A stretch of 64,000 nt of DNA, taken from positions 18,166,001-18,230,000 of the forward strand of contig CM038920.1 in assembly GCA_021904315.1 (NCBI GenBank), read 5' to 3'. Shown here one piece after another: positions 1-13,715 of this stretch. The position numbers and the translations under genes are program-made. Under the pieces are notes generated by a model, which worked only from the letters and a program-made list of their open reading frames with translations, was not told where the DNA came from and searched no databases. This DNA comes from Sphagnum magellanicum (lineage: Eukaryota > Streptophyta > Sphagnopsida > Sphagnales > Sphagnaceae). The stretch's first letter is position 1. Each line of letters starts with the position of its first letter.

Positions 1-1140
1 TACTACTATAATACTTCCATAATCTTCCCAAGTGATGGGAAAGTTGTGGTTTTAAGCAAAATGCTTTGTGTGGACAAATTGACTTTGAAATTTGTGTTAA
101 AGGGCGAGTGGATCCCAAGGATGCTAAGTAATTCTTTTTGGTTTTGACAAATCGACTTTGAAATGGTGTTACTAGTGGAAGTGAATTCTCAAGCATGCAA
201 AGAATGTGCTCTGTCTATATAGCATTGCCAAAGTCATTATTTACCGAAATCACAAATAGGTAGTAGAAGTTTGCCAAATTAGAAAACTTATTATATTCCA
301 CATTAAAAGAACAATTTTAAAACTTAAAATTGGACATTGCTAGAAACTAGTAGATACTACCTTTCATTGGTTTTTGAAAACTAAATTATTTTAAGTGGTA
401 CTCAGAGGTGTGTTTTTGGACACTGTTATGGTCGGACATCCAGAAACATGGATCAGCCATTAAATGGAGAGGGTAACTAAAATAGAAGGCTATTGAACAC
501 ATCTTCATGGTGGCAAAGAGGAGCCAGCCAGCAGGATCTATCCATGAAGGAAGGTAGTTTTTTTTGTTTTGTAGTTATGAGATCCACCAAACTGGGATGC
601 TTGAGATCATGTTCTTTGGTGTCTTTGGAAACCTCTCGACAAGGAGGGGTGCATGGGCTTGGTTCCATGACGTTTGGACTTGTGGTGCAAAAGTTCTTGA
701 ATATTGAATGATTTCTTCACTGAAAATTAAATTAAACCGTAGCTGAAAATTTCAGAGGAATTGGAATGTGCCTTTTGTATTGTTGGAAAGATCTTGATGA
801 GCAGGATTTAATGAAATTTATTTAGTAAGGTTTGGATTCAGAATGTGGGAGATATTGATTTTTAGGTGATTTCTGCCGCTGAAAATTCAAATAAATCCCA
901 AAAAACCAGGTTTTGGAAGGAAAAATCAGTTGAGGATGTGGTAACACTTGGGCCAACGGCACAGGCCACACTAGTAGGAACTATGGACAAGATAACCAGC
1001 CAGAGGGTGCTGGCATAAACATATGTTCGGAGATGTTTGGCAATTCCTTTCATTTTCATTTTATGCACACATCTCCATAAAGTGTCCAAATAAGGCACCA
1101 AAATGGGGAAACCCAACATGGGCTTCCCAAATCAAACACA
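1..1140. other. AT-rich intergenic DNA, no gene seen
   Basis: Only short open frames occur on either strand, with no recognisable protein motif, splice-framed exon or RNA gene. I see nothing here beyond low-complexity AT-rich DNA. Confidence 0.5.
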
Positions 1141-1149
1141 ACATTTTTT

Positions 1150-1680
1150 TATCAACTATGGGCTGCCCGCCAAGGCGCTATGCTATGGGCTATCTGGACT
1201 AGGGGCTATGGGCTACAAGAGTTTGCCATATGGATATTGGCTATGTGGCTATTGTGTATTGGTCAGATGGTTACCCGGCTATGGCTAGTTGGCTATGGTA
1301 TTGGCTATATGGTCATTAGTTATATGGTTATTTGTTATGGGTATTGGCTATGCATTTTGCTTATTGCTTATTGGGTATTGGTTATATGGTTATTGTTATG
1401 GTTATTGGTTATACTGTTAGGGTTTGGTTTTTTGGGTTTAACTTTAGGATCTAAATATTAAGGTTTAAAAGTTGAGGTTTTAAGGTTTCATTTTTAGGCT
1501 TTAGGTTTGGGACACAAGGTTTTAGGGTTAACTTTCAAGGTTAGGTTTGGCGTTTTAGGGTTTAAGGTTAAGGTAGGTTTTATGTAGGTTTGAATGTTTA
1601 GTTTCTAGGGTTTAAGAAAAGGGATTTTATGGCTTAGGTTCAAGGTTAAGCTTTCTCAAGTATGATATAATTTTTAAGGT
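1150..1680. repeat. Degenerate GGCTAT-type and TTTAGGTTTAGG-type repeat tract
   Basis: The first part (about 1150-1400) is a decayed array of the word GGCTAT(GG/TT). It flows into about 280 bp of degenerate TTAGGTTT/TTTAGGG words resembling eroded plant telomere repeat. The short hydrophobic open frames in this tract are by-products of the repeat and are not genes. Confidence 0.6.
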
Positions 1681-2854
1681 TTTGGGTTAAAGTCATGGTT
1701 TATGCTTGTGTTAAATATTGGAGTTAAAAATCAAGATATGTAGTTAAGATTAAGAGACACAACCATGGACTAAGGATCATGATGAATTAACTTTAGGAAA
1801 ATTGTTGTTTTAAGTCCATGTTTTTTGTAATCACAAGTTTAAAACTATTTTAAGTTCTAATATAAACTCCTCCTTTGATGTAATGCTTAAACTTCTAGCC
1901 ACCTTCAAGTTGTTGATTTTGAACCTCTTTTTCTATTGATTATTAATTTCCATCTTACCTATTGATAAAACATCTCGAAACTTGGAGGTCGAGGTGAAGC
2001 AGCATGCCATTATTGCCATGTTCTTAGATTGGCTATACAACATCGTTACCTTGGTCATCGTCCATTCACCATCACTTGCAAATGGTCTAGAGTTTATGAA
2101 TGCAAAGAGGTTAGGTTTAAAACCTTTAGGCTTAGGGGAGATAGAAGTAAGAATAGGTGTCTTAAAGTGGAATACGGGTACACCATCTATCATACTTTGG
2201 CATTTTTTTAAAACATTTCTTGAAGCATGTCCATCTATAACCTTCAGATGTTCTAACATCTCATCGCACTACATTGTTGTTTGGTTTGAACCCTATTCAT
2301 TAAATTCATTATTTTCATTTCATTCAAGGTATCATATAAGTAATGTTTCCATGTCTTTTTGCAAACACATAATTTAAATAAAACTTCTGGTAATCAACAT
2401 ACATCAATCGCCACACAACATTAATGAATCAATTGAGTGATTTGTTGTATGTTGCAAAATGCAATGTATACTTGATGTGACCATGGTGTTAAAGTGGAAA
2501 GATTCCATTATTTCCTTAAGACTTTATTTTTCTTAATTGCCTTTGTGTTTTATAATAAAACAATTTTAGATTGTTGTGTTTTATTCTAATTTTCACTCTC
2601 CATGACCTTTGTGATTGCCATGAGGTTTACCATCCCTTCAATCATGCACAAAAGCCATACACATTCAAACTCTTACACCATGGTTGTCACAATGTCTAGG
2701 CGTTTGTCAAGATGTGATGCATCCATTTGGATGTTACACTACCTAATCTCATGTTAGAATAGGTCCACATATGCAACATAGGTCAATGCTCACATTGGGT
2801 TGCCCAAGATAAGGTTTATTGAAATTAAAATTCATGATGTTTGGTTGGCCTAAA
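1681..2854. other. Intergenic DNA, no gene seen
   Basis: AT-rich sequence. The longest open frame (1982-2377, plus strand) overlaps an equally long antisense frame. It shows no family motif, so I do not call it a gene. Confidence 0.5.
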
Positions 2855-3086
2855 CACTATGGCGATTAAAATGACATTCAATGACCATAGGCACCCAACA
2901 ACCAAAATAGTTTTAGTCACCATAAGCATTGGCAATTGTAATTGTTTCATTTGTCATAAGCACCTAATGACCAAAATTATCTTGATCACCATAGGCACCC
3001 AATGATCGAAACTATTTTGGTCAACAACTATTTCAATTGTTGGAGATTTTAGTCACCACACAAGAACCAATGCCTAAATTATAGTG
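2855..3086. repeat. Short repeat-bearing segment with CACTAT...ATAGTG ends
   Basis: The segment starts CACTATGG and ends TTATAGTG. Inside are two or three diverged copies of a roughly 50-bp unit built on 'accataggcacccaatgacc'. It could be a small CACTA-like non-autonomous element. The flanking triplets (AAA and ATT) do not match, so the boundaries are a guess. A related but more diverged tract lies around 20170-20420. Confidence 0.3.
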
Positions 3087-6000
3087 ATTGAAAATATAGT
3101 TTTTCAAAGTTTTGAGGGCAAATTTTTGTTTTTTTAGATTAAAAAGTTATGAAAATCGAGGAAATTTCTTGTTTCAAATATAAATTCAACCAAATTTCTT
3201 ATATTTTGGCTAAAGTTTACCAAAAAGTTGTTTGAAAAAATGTGGAAGGTTTTCATTTGTATCAAAAGTATTGTTTCAAAAGAATATTTATTGATTCTAT
3301 TCCATTATTTGATGTGTATGACTTTTTTATCGGAGCATTTAGTATCTTGAGATGGAGCCATGGATCTTCCAACATGTCAAAATATGGGCGAGAAATAGTT
3401 TGCGGACATGAAATGATGGGATGTATGTTATTGTTTTTTTCCTTAACATGTGCATAAAGATAATCACAATATCAATGCAAGTGAATCAACTTTTGTGAAA
3501 TTCTAATTATGTTCAATAAAATCCTAATATTACTCAAATTTCAAAAATAATCACACATGACATCATGATTCCTTGGCAAGATGTCATTTTATTAAATCAA
3601 AAAGTCCAAAACACATCACTTTTGATAATTCATTATGCACCACCTATAAATAATTTATGGTCACCTTTGGTAACACTCCTTAGGCTCGATTCTTTCAATT
3701 ACCATTCAATCATGGCCAATCATTTAGGCCCGTTGCCAAAATCTGTGCATGTAGGGGATTGAGGGCAATCAAAATTGGCTTAGGTCCATGCTTGATTCAT
3801 TTCAAGTGGGTGGTTTAATATAAAACCCCTATTTTTTTCATTGTCAATACTTTCTTCTTTAACATGTGAGGACTTTATTTTCTTCCAATAATTGGTGCTA
3901 CACATGTGGAAAAAAGTGGGATCCTTTTGAAAGGCTACAAAGTTCATAATGCCATTTGTGAAAATGATGTGTACTGGACTTCATTATTGAATCTATGGAG
4001 GACCCCGAGGTGAAAACATGGTCAAATGAGCTAAGGGCACCAAGGTAAAAGTCAATTTTCAAGGACTACACATGACATGTGTCATTTTTGTGTTGGTTTA
4101 TGAATTTAAAATTTATATTTAAGGTCACCCCTTTTAACACTACATTTTAGATATAAATACATTTTGACTAAAAAAATGATTTTATTAAATGTATATTTTG
4201 CATTCATGCCCTCTATCACATAAACATGAATAACTTTTGTTAAAGGCACATTTTCAAAATCCATAATTTTCAAGCTCAAAGGCACTTTTGAACCAAATGT
4301 GTTCAAGTTAGTTACAAAAACAATTTTCATTAGTTCAAGTCTTTTTTCCCTTTTAATCATCAATGTTAAAATCCTCTCCAATTTTCAAAAGGTGCACATT
4401 TGGTAGAAAAAAAGGATGTATGAAAAACCAAAAACCATCTACTTTCAAGGTTTGAATGCTTTGAACATGCAATTTTTTAAAAATTTGGGTCAAACTTTGA
4501 GCATGTAAACTTGCAATTAATGGAAAATATTCCAAAAAAATTATGATAAGTTAAACTATTATGCTTCACTTGTGATCTTTCAAACATACAAAATATAGTT
4601 TTAAGGAGTGTCCACTCACTTGGGTGGTTCCTTTGACTACATTTCTACCCCCCAACCCTTTTTATATTATTAATGAACCCTAATGACTATAAGTGAACTT
4701 GGAAGATCCCAATTTTATTAGATTTCACATAGATTTAAAAGATTCCAACACTCGATAGATTAGCATTGTAATTGGATACTATTTATAGGGCAACATGACG
4801 CACAATGAAGACCATAGGATAGTAATAAAGGGACATGGGGTGAAGGGAAAATGATATGATGTAGAACTTGAAGCCTTTCAAGATCCAACCATGCTAGCAA
4901 ATGTGGATGGCAAAACATGCCCTAGCCATGGACATGTACACATTATGTTCCAACTATGTGTGGTGGTGCCATATTGACAAGAAATGGCCATTGGTTTGGC
5001 ATGAAAATCATTGCAAGAATAATTTGCCCTAATTTATGAGATGCTTAAATGCATAAATGAAAGAATGCATGTTGAAGGTGCATACAACAATGATATGGAG
5101 CCTAATTTTTGTCAAAAACCAAGTGCCAAGTTTGACTATGGCATGAATGGTGTATGCGAAGATCGTGCTTGAGGTTTAGGTCAATTGGAGGACCATTCTA
5201 GGCCATTAAGGGACTAATGTGCTTATGTATTGAACACAAATGGTTCCACCACATTTCCATATTGTTCTTTAATTGATACCACTAAAGTTTATTGCACTCA
5301 TTCAATGGTGGTTGCGGAACCACATGGTAGTCAAGTTTTAATTCCCATAGTCATCGATCAAATTGTTGAAAGCCCATGGGATCAAAGTCCCATTCATTCA
5401 CGTGGGGCAACATCTCTATCAATTTCAAGCATAAATGACACCATGGATGAAACCCAAAGGTTTGAAAGGAAATGGAGGTGAACTTGGAAGTTGGGGTTCA
5501 AGTGGCATCATATGATCCATTTGACATGAGAGATGCCAAACAAAGCAAATGGAAGGGGCAAGCACACATACACCACCTCTATATTTTAGGGAAGTAAACA
5601 TAAAGGTTAAGCTTCCCAAGGAAGTTATTTCCATTTTATTACAAATAGTGGGCAAAAAAATATAGGGTGCAATCTATTGAAAATAAATAAATTTTATGAT
5701 TTATTTAAATGTAAGTAAATAGGGTGTCAATAATTCATTTTGAAAATATTTTGAGAATATATAAAAATATATTTAAAATTTGTTAAAAATGTGACATTAG
5801 TTCATAGCATATTAAAAAATATCCTTTTGTTTTAGGTGCTTCCTAAAATATACTAGGAGTGACCTTGACCTCGAGGGGTTGAGATTGCATAACATGCTTT
5901 TGATTCATTGTTGGGGACAATGCAAGCCACACTACGTGAGGTGGAGTTGGAGCGCAATTCATTGTGTGAAGAAGTACACAAGATGCAAATAAAGGTCAAG

Positions 6001-9000
6001 GATCTAAAATGTGAGGTGTTGGAAGTAGAAACAAGGAATTGAAATGGAAAAAAAAAATTTCAATTCCATGTTTCAAACACTATCATCAAATTTTGAATGA
6101 CATGAAGGAACAATATAAAAAAGATGCTTAAGTGTTCCCCAAGGCAACCCAACTATCTTTTTAAAAAATGCAATAACATGCATTTTGGGCACATTTTGGG
6201 CTACGCATGTGGAGATGGAGCTAGTGCACATTGAAGTACATTCACAAAATAAGGAGTTAAGGGTGCACCCTTAGTAAAGACTTTGATGATTGTTTATTTT
6301 GAAAGATTCTAGGAATATATTAAGAATATTCCATTTGTAAGTTGCAAAAAGTCATAAAAAAATCCTTTAAACTCAAAAATATGTTACATTATACTTTTAT
6401 GTGAATATGTGTTTTTAGAGTCTTTTCAAAATTATGTCATTTTCAAGTCCTTTAAGAGTCATTTACAAGTTTTTTCAAGTAATAAAAGCATTGTAAAACA
6501 CTAGTTACAATGATTAATTAATGTTTTTGAGAATTCAAATTTCATTAGATTCATTTCAAATTATTACACATGTTTCCACCATATATTAAAAACATTACCA
6601 TCAAAACATATAAAAGAAAGGTGCAATAATATTAATATATATTTTAACATGAAAACATGAAAAACAAAAAATTGGTTACAATTCCTATGGCTCTATTATA
6701 TTGTGAGTGTACCTTAGAATACTGTGATGACCACAAATTTCAATCACATGGTTTAACATCATGGCCCAAGATATTTGTTTTCAAATAATTTACTAAAGAT
6801 GTAGGATATTGGAAACATAAACTGGCCAACACACCTTAAACTTGGATGGGAATATTTCACTACCACTTTCATAAAGATGGGTTAATTCCTTTAGCTTGCA
6901 CCTCGACCATTCACTAAAAGTGGGGACCAATGCATTATTTGTTGCAACTTGTATGTATAGAAGGAACACATGGGTGTTTCCATGGTATGGTGTACACACT
7001 TCGTGTCAAAATTAAAAGTACATATAGTATTAGAAGTAGTAACATGTAAAATTTCACTCACTTTGAATTCTCTTAGAAATCACATTCAATTGATTTGGGA
7101 TTTAAAAATAAAACCAATCATATCAACCATGAATGTGAAATTGATTCATAATTGTATCTTCATGTAAATGTATACTAATAATTTTATAAATCTTATTTAA
7201 AACACCTTGTGTGATAGTAGAGCTTATCAATTTTCATTAATCTAAAATTTCCACTTTATTTTTGTAGAATGATAAAAACAACATCTTTAATGGAAAAACA
7301 TTTTATAACTTAAAAAATTATAATCATCAACATTACAATAACCTAATGTACTATTGAATATTTTCATATCATTTAATGTAAACTTCTTAACTTAATGACA
7401 TTGAAATTTTTGATGTAGAAGATTATTCATTATGGTGGTCTCTTTGTATGTGCAAAGTTTCATGCACAAATTCCCATTAAAACTAGCATTTTTAGTTCTT
7501 TTCTTACATTGCAATGTTTGTGACACACTGTTGCAAATTAAAAACGTACTCCAATGGGTGCAAACATGATACAATGAACCAATGGGATTATTGTAAAAAA
7601 GGAACGATGCTTTTTTCCCCAAAAAAACTTTTTCATATGAATGAATTTTTAAACATTTTTTTTGCAACTTGTTATAATAAATGCTTATAGTTGTCCAAGT
7701 ACATGACATTTTTTTTTCTTTATCATTTTTTAATTTTATAAATTTCAAAAAATGTCTTGATTCCTTGTAAATTTAGTGTTTCATTTTTTTAAATGATAAT
7801 AATTTCAAATCATAACCAATTTCTATTTTTCTACATTTTTATGCTTTCTTGTATAATAAACTACAACTTTTTTTAACACATCATGTACATTTTACCCCAT
7901 TTATGTTTGGCAAAAAACTTTTGAAGTTTTAAAATTTTGGATTAATTTTGGAATGTCCATTGAATTTTTAAAGTTTTACAATTCCACATATCTTAGGGTA
8001 TGAGTGCTTTCTTAATGTGGTTAATAGGTCTTTATCCTCTTAATTATATTTCCCATCAAATGTGTTTTATTATATGAATCCTTTTAATAGCCCTTTGCAA
8101 AATTGACTCCTGTCATACATGTTATTCACTTTTAGAAGTCTTAAATCAAAACTTAAACTTAAAATTTCATCAAATAAATTTTTGGTTTGAATTCCTTGAC
8201 ATTTGTATGAATGAAAAAAAAAACCTTGCCATGATTACCATGGTTTTAAATGGCAAAACATAAATATTTATCCAATTTTGGTTGTTTTTTTTTACGGTCT
8301 AATGCCTTTTTTGGTTCGTTGGATTGTGATTGCATTCTAATTGGCAATTGAATTGTTGATATGTGCACCAATTTCAGAACATTATGACAGTTTAAGATGT
8401 TATCCACCTTTCATTGAATATTTCCATCAAAGAACCTCCTCCAAATATTTCTAGAGATCTACATAAAAAATGTGTTGCAATGAAAAATGTCAAATTAAGA
8501 CTATTTTTTGTTTACACCATACCATGTGGAAATACCCACATGGCAATTGGGCACTTGTCCACACATGTACCATCTGTAATGTTTAATGATGTTGATGGTG
8601 GCAAGAGGGGATCTCCATAATGTAAGGCTCCATTCCATTGTCGTATATATGCACAATTTAGCCTTCAAGTTGCCATGTTGAAACATTGGGAATATAATCA
8701 ATATAACACACCTAATCGACCTCAAGCATGGGGTGCAAACATGCGATGGAGTTGATAGGTGGGCATGTCATTTATTGCATTTGGGAGTTAATACGACAAA
8801 TGGCAATTGGATGAATCCCATATTCAATAAGCATGTGAGGGCTTATACCCCACACCCACCAATGCCAAACGTAGATGGTTTTACCAAATATTCCTAGGGT
8901 AGTTTAACCCAATGACCAACAATTTTTTTGTATTTGGTCCAAACCCATGTGGACAATGTAGTGATTTATTAGTCAAGGAGACCAATAATTCTTGACACTT

Positions 9001-10249
9001 GAAGGATGAAACAACAATTGCACTTTTAGCTAAAACCTTGTTGCACATGGTCATTGTCATTGATGAGATAAATAATGTTATTAGGTTGGATGTGATTTTA
9101 CATGAGGTGAACATTGGCAACAAAGTCCATCACTTCAACAATTTCAACCAACTTTTCAAACACAATTTGGAGAAAGTAGTAATGGAAAACATAGAGATTC
9201 TTGGGTTTAAGGTGTGGAGGATTTGACATAGGTATCAAACACATCAAATGTACATAACATCTCCAACCCATTAGCAAAAATATGTACATTTCAATTGTCA
9301 TATTTATGAATGGCACATAATGGGCAAACAAAATGTTTCTTTAATTGATGTAGTGGTTGTGATAACTTATATGCAATAAATTTAAATACATTTTTTTAAA
9401 TCAGTTTAGGGTTTTGAAATGACATTGTGATTAGAAAAATCATCATTGCACACAATGCACATAATACATCTTTACAACATACATATTTGTATATGCCATA
9501 TTTTCAACATTTAACTTTCGGTTGAACCAAATTTTAAATCTTAATTACATTGATAAATGGAATAGATCACATATTTGGTGAAATAATGTCCAAAATCAAA
9601 TGGCAAAAAAATTATTTACACAAAACATACAATTCATACAAAACTTATAGACCTTCATGTGGATAGGAATATAACTAATTTTTTGCATATTATCTAGTGG
9701 TTAACCCCTTTAAATAAGATGAGATTGCAATGCTTTAGTGATTTTAAGTGTGGAAACACAACCAATTACAAGATTGGTATTTTGGGGTTGTTGTTCATGA
9801 TAGTCACTATTGTTTGTTGCATCTCCACCATCGTCACTAATATTGATGTCCTCATCATCACCATTGCATCATTCTTTTGCTTTTGAAATGTTTGTCCTAC
9901 ACAAGGTCATGATGATATTCCATTGGGCACTTGTTTTGTCACAATTCATTTGGTGGGATGTTGTTCATCAATAACCAAGATGTCATCCTTATGTGATTAA
10001 TCATAATCATGTTCACCTACAAAAACCATTGTTGTTTTATCAATGGGCATTTTACTTTAAGCAACTCATTGTGTAGATGCATTTCAAATATGTGGATGAA
10101 GATGGTTGATGAAAGTAGCCACCACAACCCATATTGACACCACTTGGGGTTAAAGATGTGTTTGACATCATAGGTAGTTAGATTGGTGTGTGGTCAAAAT
10201 TGAAATCATCTTGTGCTAATGAAGTTTCAATTTCACAAATGGGCATTCG
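3087..10249. other. Long AT-rich intergenic stretch
   Basis: No gene, RNA or intact transposon was recognised. The only protein-like shard is at about 5923-6043 (plus strand), an open stretch rich in E, K, L and V with heptad-like spacing (a possible coiled coil). It ends in a stop and has no partner exon. It may be a retrotransposon gag relic, but nothing proves that. Confidence 0.45.
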
Positions 10250-10385
10250 TTGATGACTAACTTGGGGTTCAATGATATAAGTGGTGGGGATAGCTTGGGG
10301 TTCAATGATATAAGTGGTGAGGATAGCTTGGGGTTCAACAATATAAATGGTGACTAACTTGGGGTTCAACGATACAAGTGGGTAT
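10250..10385. repeat. 33-bp tandem repeat, about 4 copies
   Basis: The word 'cttggggttcaa' recurs at 10261, 10294, 10327 and 10358, giving a 33-bp period with a slightly shortened last unit. Read on the minus strand the unit gives an 11-residue repeat around 'YIIEPQA'. I take that as a consequence of the period being a multiple of three and not as a protein. Confidence 0.8.
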
Positions 10386-11443
10386 GTGGGAGTACATGGT
10401 TTGTGGAACCTATTGATTGCAAGTGTGTGATTTCATCATGGACCATTGGGACATGTACAATTCTGTGGTGGATGCATGGGGGCTTCAACTTGTTGTTCAA
10501 TGGATCTATTTAAAATGGGGAATTCCACATGTGGTGAAACATTGTTGGGTGGCATGCTAGTGTTTATATTCCCATTGTCAAACCATATTCATTCCCAAGT
10601 GCTAACATTAGACAACAACCTTGAGAACGAAAGGTCTTCCGATGCTTCATTAGCTAAAAATTCAAAAGGGTCATGTTGACCTCATCATCTTCATATACGG
10701 GTATAAGCAAGATAAAGTGAACAACTTGATTACCTTGTCAAAATTGGAACAAGTAGATTTAAAATATGAATAAAACCCATTATAGAATTGTGAAACATTG
10801 AATGTTTTCATTTCAATGACTAAATATGATATATGTTTACCCTAATGTGCATTGATTTTCATATTTCAAATTATAAAAGTAGGTTTTAAGTAGTTTTTCA
10901 AAATACAAGTAACTTTTGACGTTTATTTTTCACTATGGGCTTTTGGTTTCAAGTAGGTGTCGAGTAGGTTTTTACAAAAAGGAAATAGATTTTGTTTTCA
11001 ATGACTTGCTAAAACATATGTTGATTTTCATTTCCTAACTTATTACATATGAATTTCATTATTTTTCTAATCAAAAAGTGGGGTTGAACACATATTTTTT
11101 AGTTGGTTTCAAATGTATTTTTTAATCTATTTTAAAAATTCATTTACTTTTAATTTTCTTAGATTTAGATTCTTATAAACTTAATAGAGCCAACTAATGT
11201 TGCTTGACACATACTTTCACTTAATTTGATGTCACTTTATGGTAGTTATATGAAAGAGTCAAGGTTAAAGTGGAGATGTTTATTTTTTTGGTATATTTTA
11301 TTTTGCCTTGGCCCATAACATTAAAGGGTTTTCCTCTAATTTATTACCATCATCTTCATTTTGGTTGACCTCAAACATAAAGTCTTCAAACAACATATTT
11401 TTCTTATACTAGGCATTGGGGTTAACATTGAGTCATTTTCCCA
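10386..11443. other. Intergenic DNA, no gene seen
   Basis: AT-rich sequence with scattered short open frames lacking any recognisable motif. Confidence 0.5.
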
Positions 11444-11689
11444 CACTAATACAAATCATGATTTGTTGAAAGGTTCAAGTTAATTAATGGACATGTACAT
11501 TTTGATTAAAAGGCTAGGGGTTTAAATGAAACATGTATTTTTTGATTGATCAACTTGACTTAATGGTTTATTTGATTAAATAAATCTAGTCAAATTGTAC
11601 AACCTTAGTCAAAATGGCCAATGGCCTTTAGTCAAATGGAGCATTTAATCAAAATGGTTAATGATTATTAGTCAAATGCAACATGGTTT

Positions 11690-11905
11690 GTTACCTTATG
11701 TATCTACTTCTTACCTATTCACCCACCTATTTACCTTCCTACTTACTTACCTACATATATTTATTTATACCTTTTCACCTACCTACCTACCTACCTACTT
11801 ACCTTTTTTATTTTTTTCACTTTTGTATAACCTACTTATTTACTTACCCACCTACCAACTACATATTGCCAACCTACCTATCCACCCACTTACCTACCTA
11901 AGTTT
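11690..11905. repeat. (ACCT)n microsatellite
   Basis: Imperfect CCTA/ACCT repeats about 210 bp long. Tyr/Leu/Pro-rich open frames here are repeat artefacts. Confidence 0.85.
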
Positions 11906-12670
11906 AGCCATTAAATGTAATCACTATGTTGAACCACTATGTTTAACCATTAAATTTAACCATTAGGTTTATTCAAATTTTAGTCAAATTTTAAGCATTA
12001 AGTTTAAACACTAAGTGTAGTCATTATGTTTGGCCATTAAATTTAGCCTAAGTTGAGCCATTAAATTTGGCCACTAAATTTAGCCTAATTTTAAGTGTTA
12101 AGTATAACCATTAGGTATAGCCTAAGTTTAACCATCAAATTTACCCACTAAGTTTAACCATTAATTATAATTTATGTTTAGTCACTATGTTTAACCAAGG
12201 TTTAATCATTAGATTTAGCCATTAGGTTTAGCCTATATTTAGCCATTATGTTTAGTTAGAGTTTAATCATTATGTTTTGACACAAGATTTAACCACTAAA
12301 TTTAATTTAAGTTTAACCATTATGTTTAATCAAACTTTGGTCATTATGTTTTTCCACAAGATTTAACCATTAGATTTAGCCACTAGATTTAATCAAAGTT
12401 TAATCATTATGTTTAGCCATTAAATTTAGCCACTTTGTTTAACATAATCTTAGTCATTATGTTTAATTAAGGTTTAATCATTATGTGTAACCAAGGTTTA
12501 ATCATTTTTTGTAGTCATTAAATTTAACCATTAAGTTCACTTTAAATTTAGCCATTAGATTTAGCCAATATGTTTAGGCATTAGATTTACCCATTAGGTT
12601 TAGCCAAATTTTAATCATGAATTTTAACCATTAAGTTTATCAACTAGGTTTAACCAAGGTTTAGTCACTA
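11905..12670. repeat. Degenerate array of TTTAACCAT / TTTAGCCATTA words
   Basis: Dozens of diverged copies of a word near 10-12 bp. The same word fills the core of element Y (22150-23790), which ties Z and Y to one family. Confidence 0.75.
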
Positions 12671-12730
12671 TGTTTAGTGATGTGAACTAAACGTGTGAAA
12701 TAAAATACTTGACAAAAATTAAAGACATTT

Positions 12731-12803
12731 GATGGTGTAGTTTAATGGTAAAGATTTGGTTTATCATTGTGGAGGTTTGGGGTTCAATTCTTTATATTGC
12801 AAC
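12731..12803 (+). ncRNA. tRNA-like pol III module inside element Z
   Basis: A-box-like 'ggtgtagtttaatggtaaag' is followed at SINE/tRNA spacing by a B-box-like GGTTCAATTC at 12781-12790. It is not a functional tRNA: stems do not pair convincingly. Sister modules with the same 'tgtggaggt' plus B-box arrangement occur in the other CACTA-like elements here. Confidence 0.45.
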
Positions 12804-12950
12804 CTATGTGCATGCTTAGAAGATTAGGGTGAATAAGTTAGATTGGGAAAGTTTGGTGAGGTTAGGTTGGGTTAGGTAGCCTAAGTTAGGCTAAGCTAGC
12901 ACCTACCTACCTACCTAAATGTCTTTTTTTGACCTACCTACACTTATTTA

Positions 12951-13715
12951 AGGTGAAAACACACTAAAGGTGAATCACTTTTGTTCAACAAAGGTGATGT
13001 ATAACAAGTATTATAATACATAGTAAACTAAAATGTTAATGGCATAACAAAATTTTTGAATTCAAAATTCATTTTAAATCAAAATTAATTTTGATCCAAT
13101 AGTTAAATGAAAAGGATTGGATAAAATCAATGTACATAGAATATATAACTTATAGTTTTTCAATAGCCATAGGGCTTCATGTTTATGCTTCATGAAACAT
13201 TAACAAACAAAAGAAAATTAAAAAAATAATACAGTGCCCATCTATAAGATCTCCTCCTCTTTGATAGGGTAGTGGGTTTTTCCTAAAAGTAGGATATTAT
13301 TATGCATTCATTATTAAACAAATGCAAAAAGACACATTTTTTGAATGGAGTTTCATCCAAAAACTTTAAATTTTTAAATTGTCATGGATTTAATTGATGT
13401 ATATCAATATCATACACCATAAGAAAATTCACCCAAGAATTCCATCCATAACCTTAGTTTTGAAGTATATATTCAAAATTTCAAACTCTATGACAAGTAT
13501 TATTTTGTAATGAATATATTCCATACGTTCAAAATTTTCAATTTTTATTGAATTTTTCAAAATAATTGAGTAGATGAAGTTTAAAACTAATCAAATATAC
13601 TTAAAAGAAGCAAAAATAATTCAAGATATAATGTCCATACATTGCCAAAAAAATTAATTATAAAAAGATTATATGTGTGACTACAATTTTGGGGGGGCTT
13701 AGTGTGCTTTCACCT
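12951..13715. mobile_element. MITE family A, copy 1 (nested in Z)
   Basis: The left end is AGGTGAAAACACACTAA. The right end is its near-perfect inverted copy (TTAGTGTGCTTTCACCT). The flanks read TTTA on both sides, a possible 4-bp duplication, or TTA if the ends are offset by one base. No coding capacity. A shorter sister copy sits in WRKY intron 2 (33141-33633), with matching blocks near each end such as 'aatgtacatagaat'. Confidence 0.75.

Noticed and set aside
1180-1461. 93-codon Trp/Leu/Tyr-rich hydrophobic open frame
   Set aside because: It is the translation of a decayed GGCTAT-type repeat, with no start context or family, and a shifted copy is open in another frame.
1933-2377. Overlapping 108- and 131-codon open frames on opposite strands
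   Set aside because: AT-rich DNA, no conserved motif, mutual antisense overlap and no splice-framed neighbours.
10178-10369. Repeat protein with 11-residue units
   Set aside because: The 33-bp DNA repeat gives an open frame automatically, and there is no gene context or start.
11661-11966. 101-codon Tyr/Pro/Leu-rich open frame
   Set aside because: Produced by the (ACCT)n microsatellite, which is open in more than one frame.
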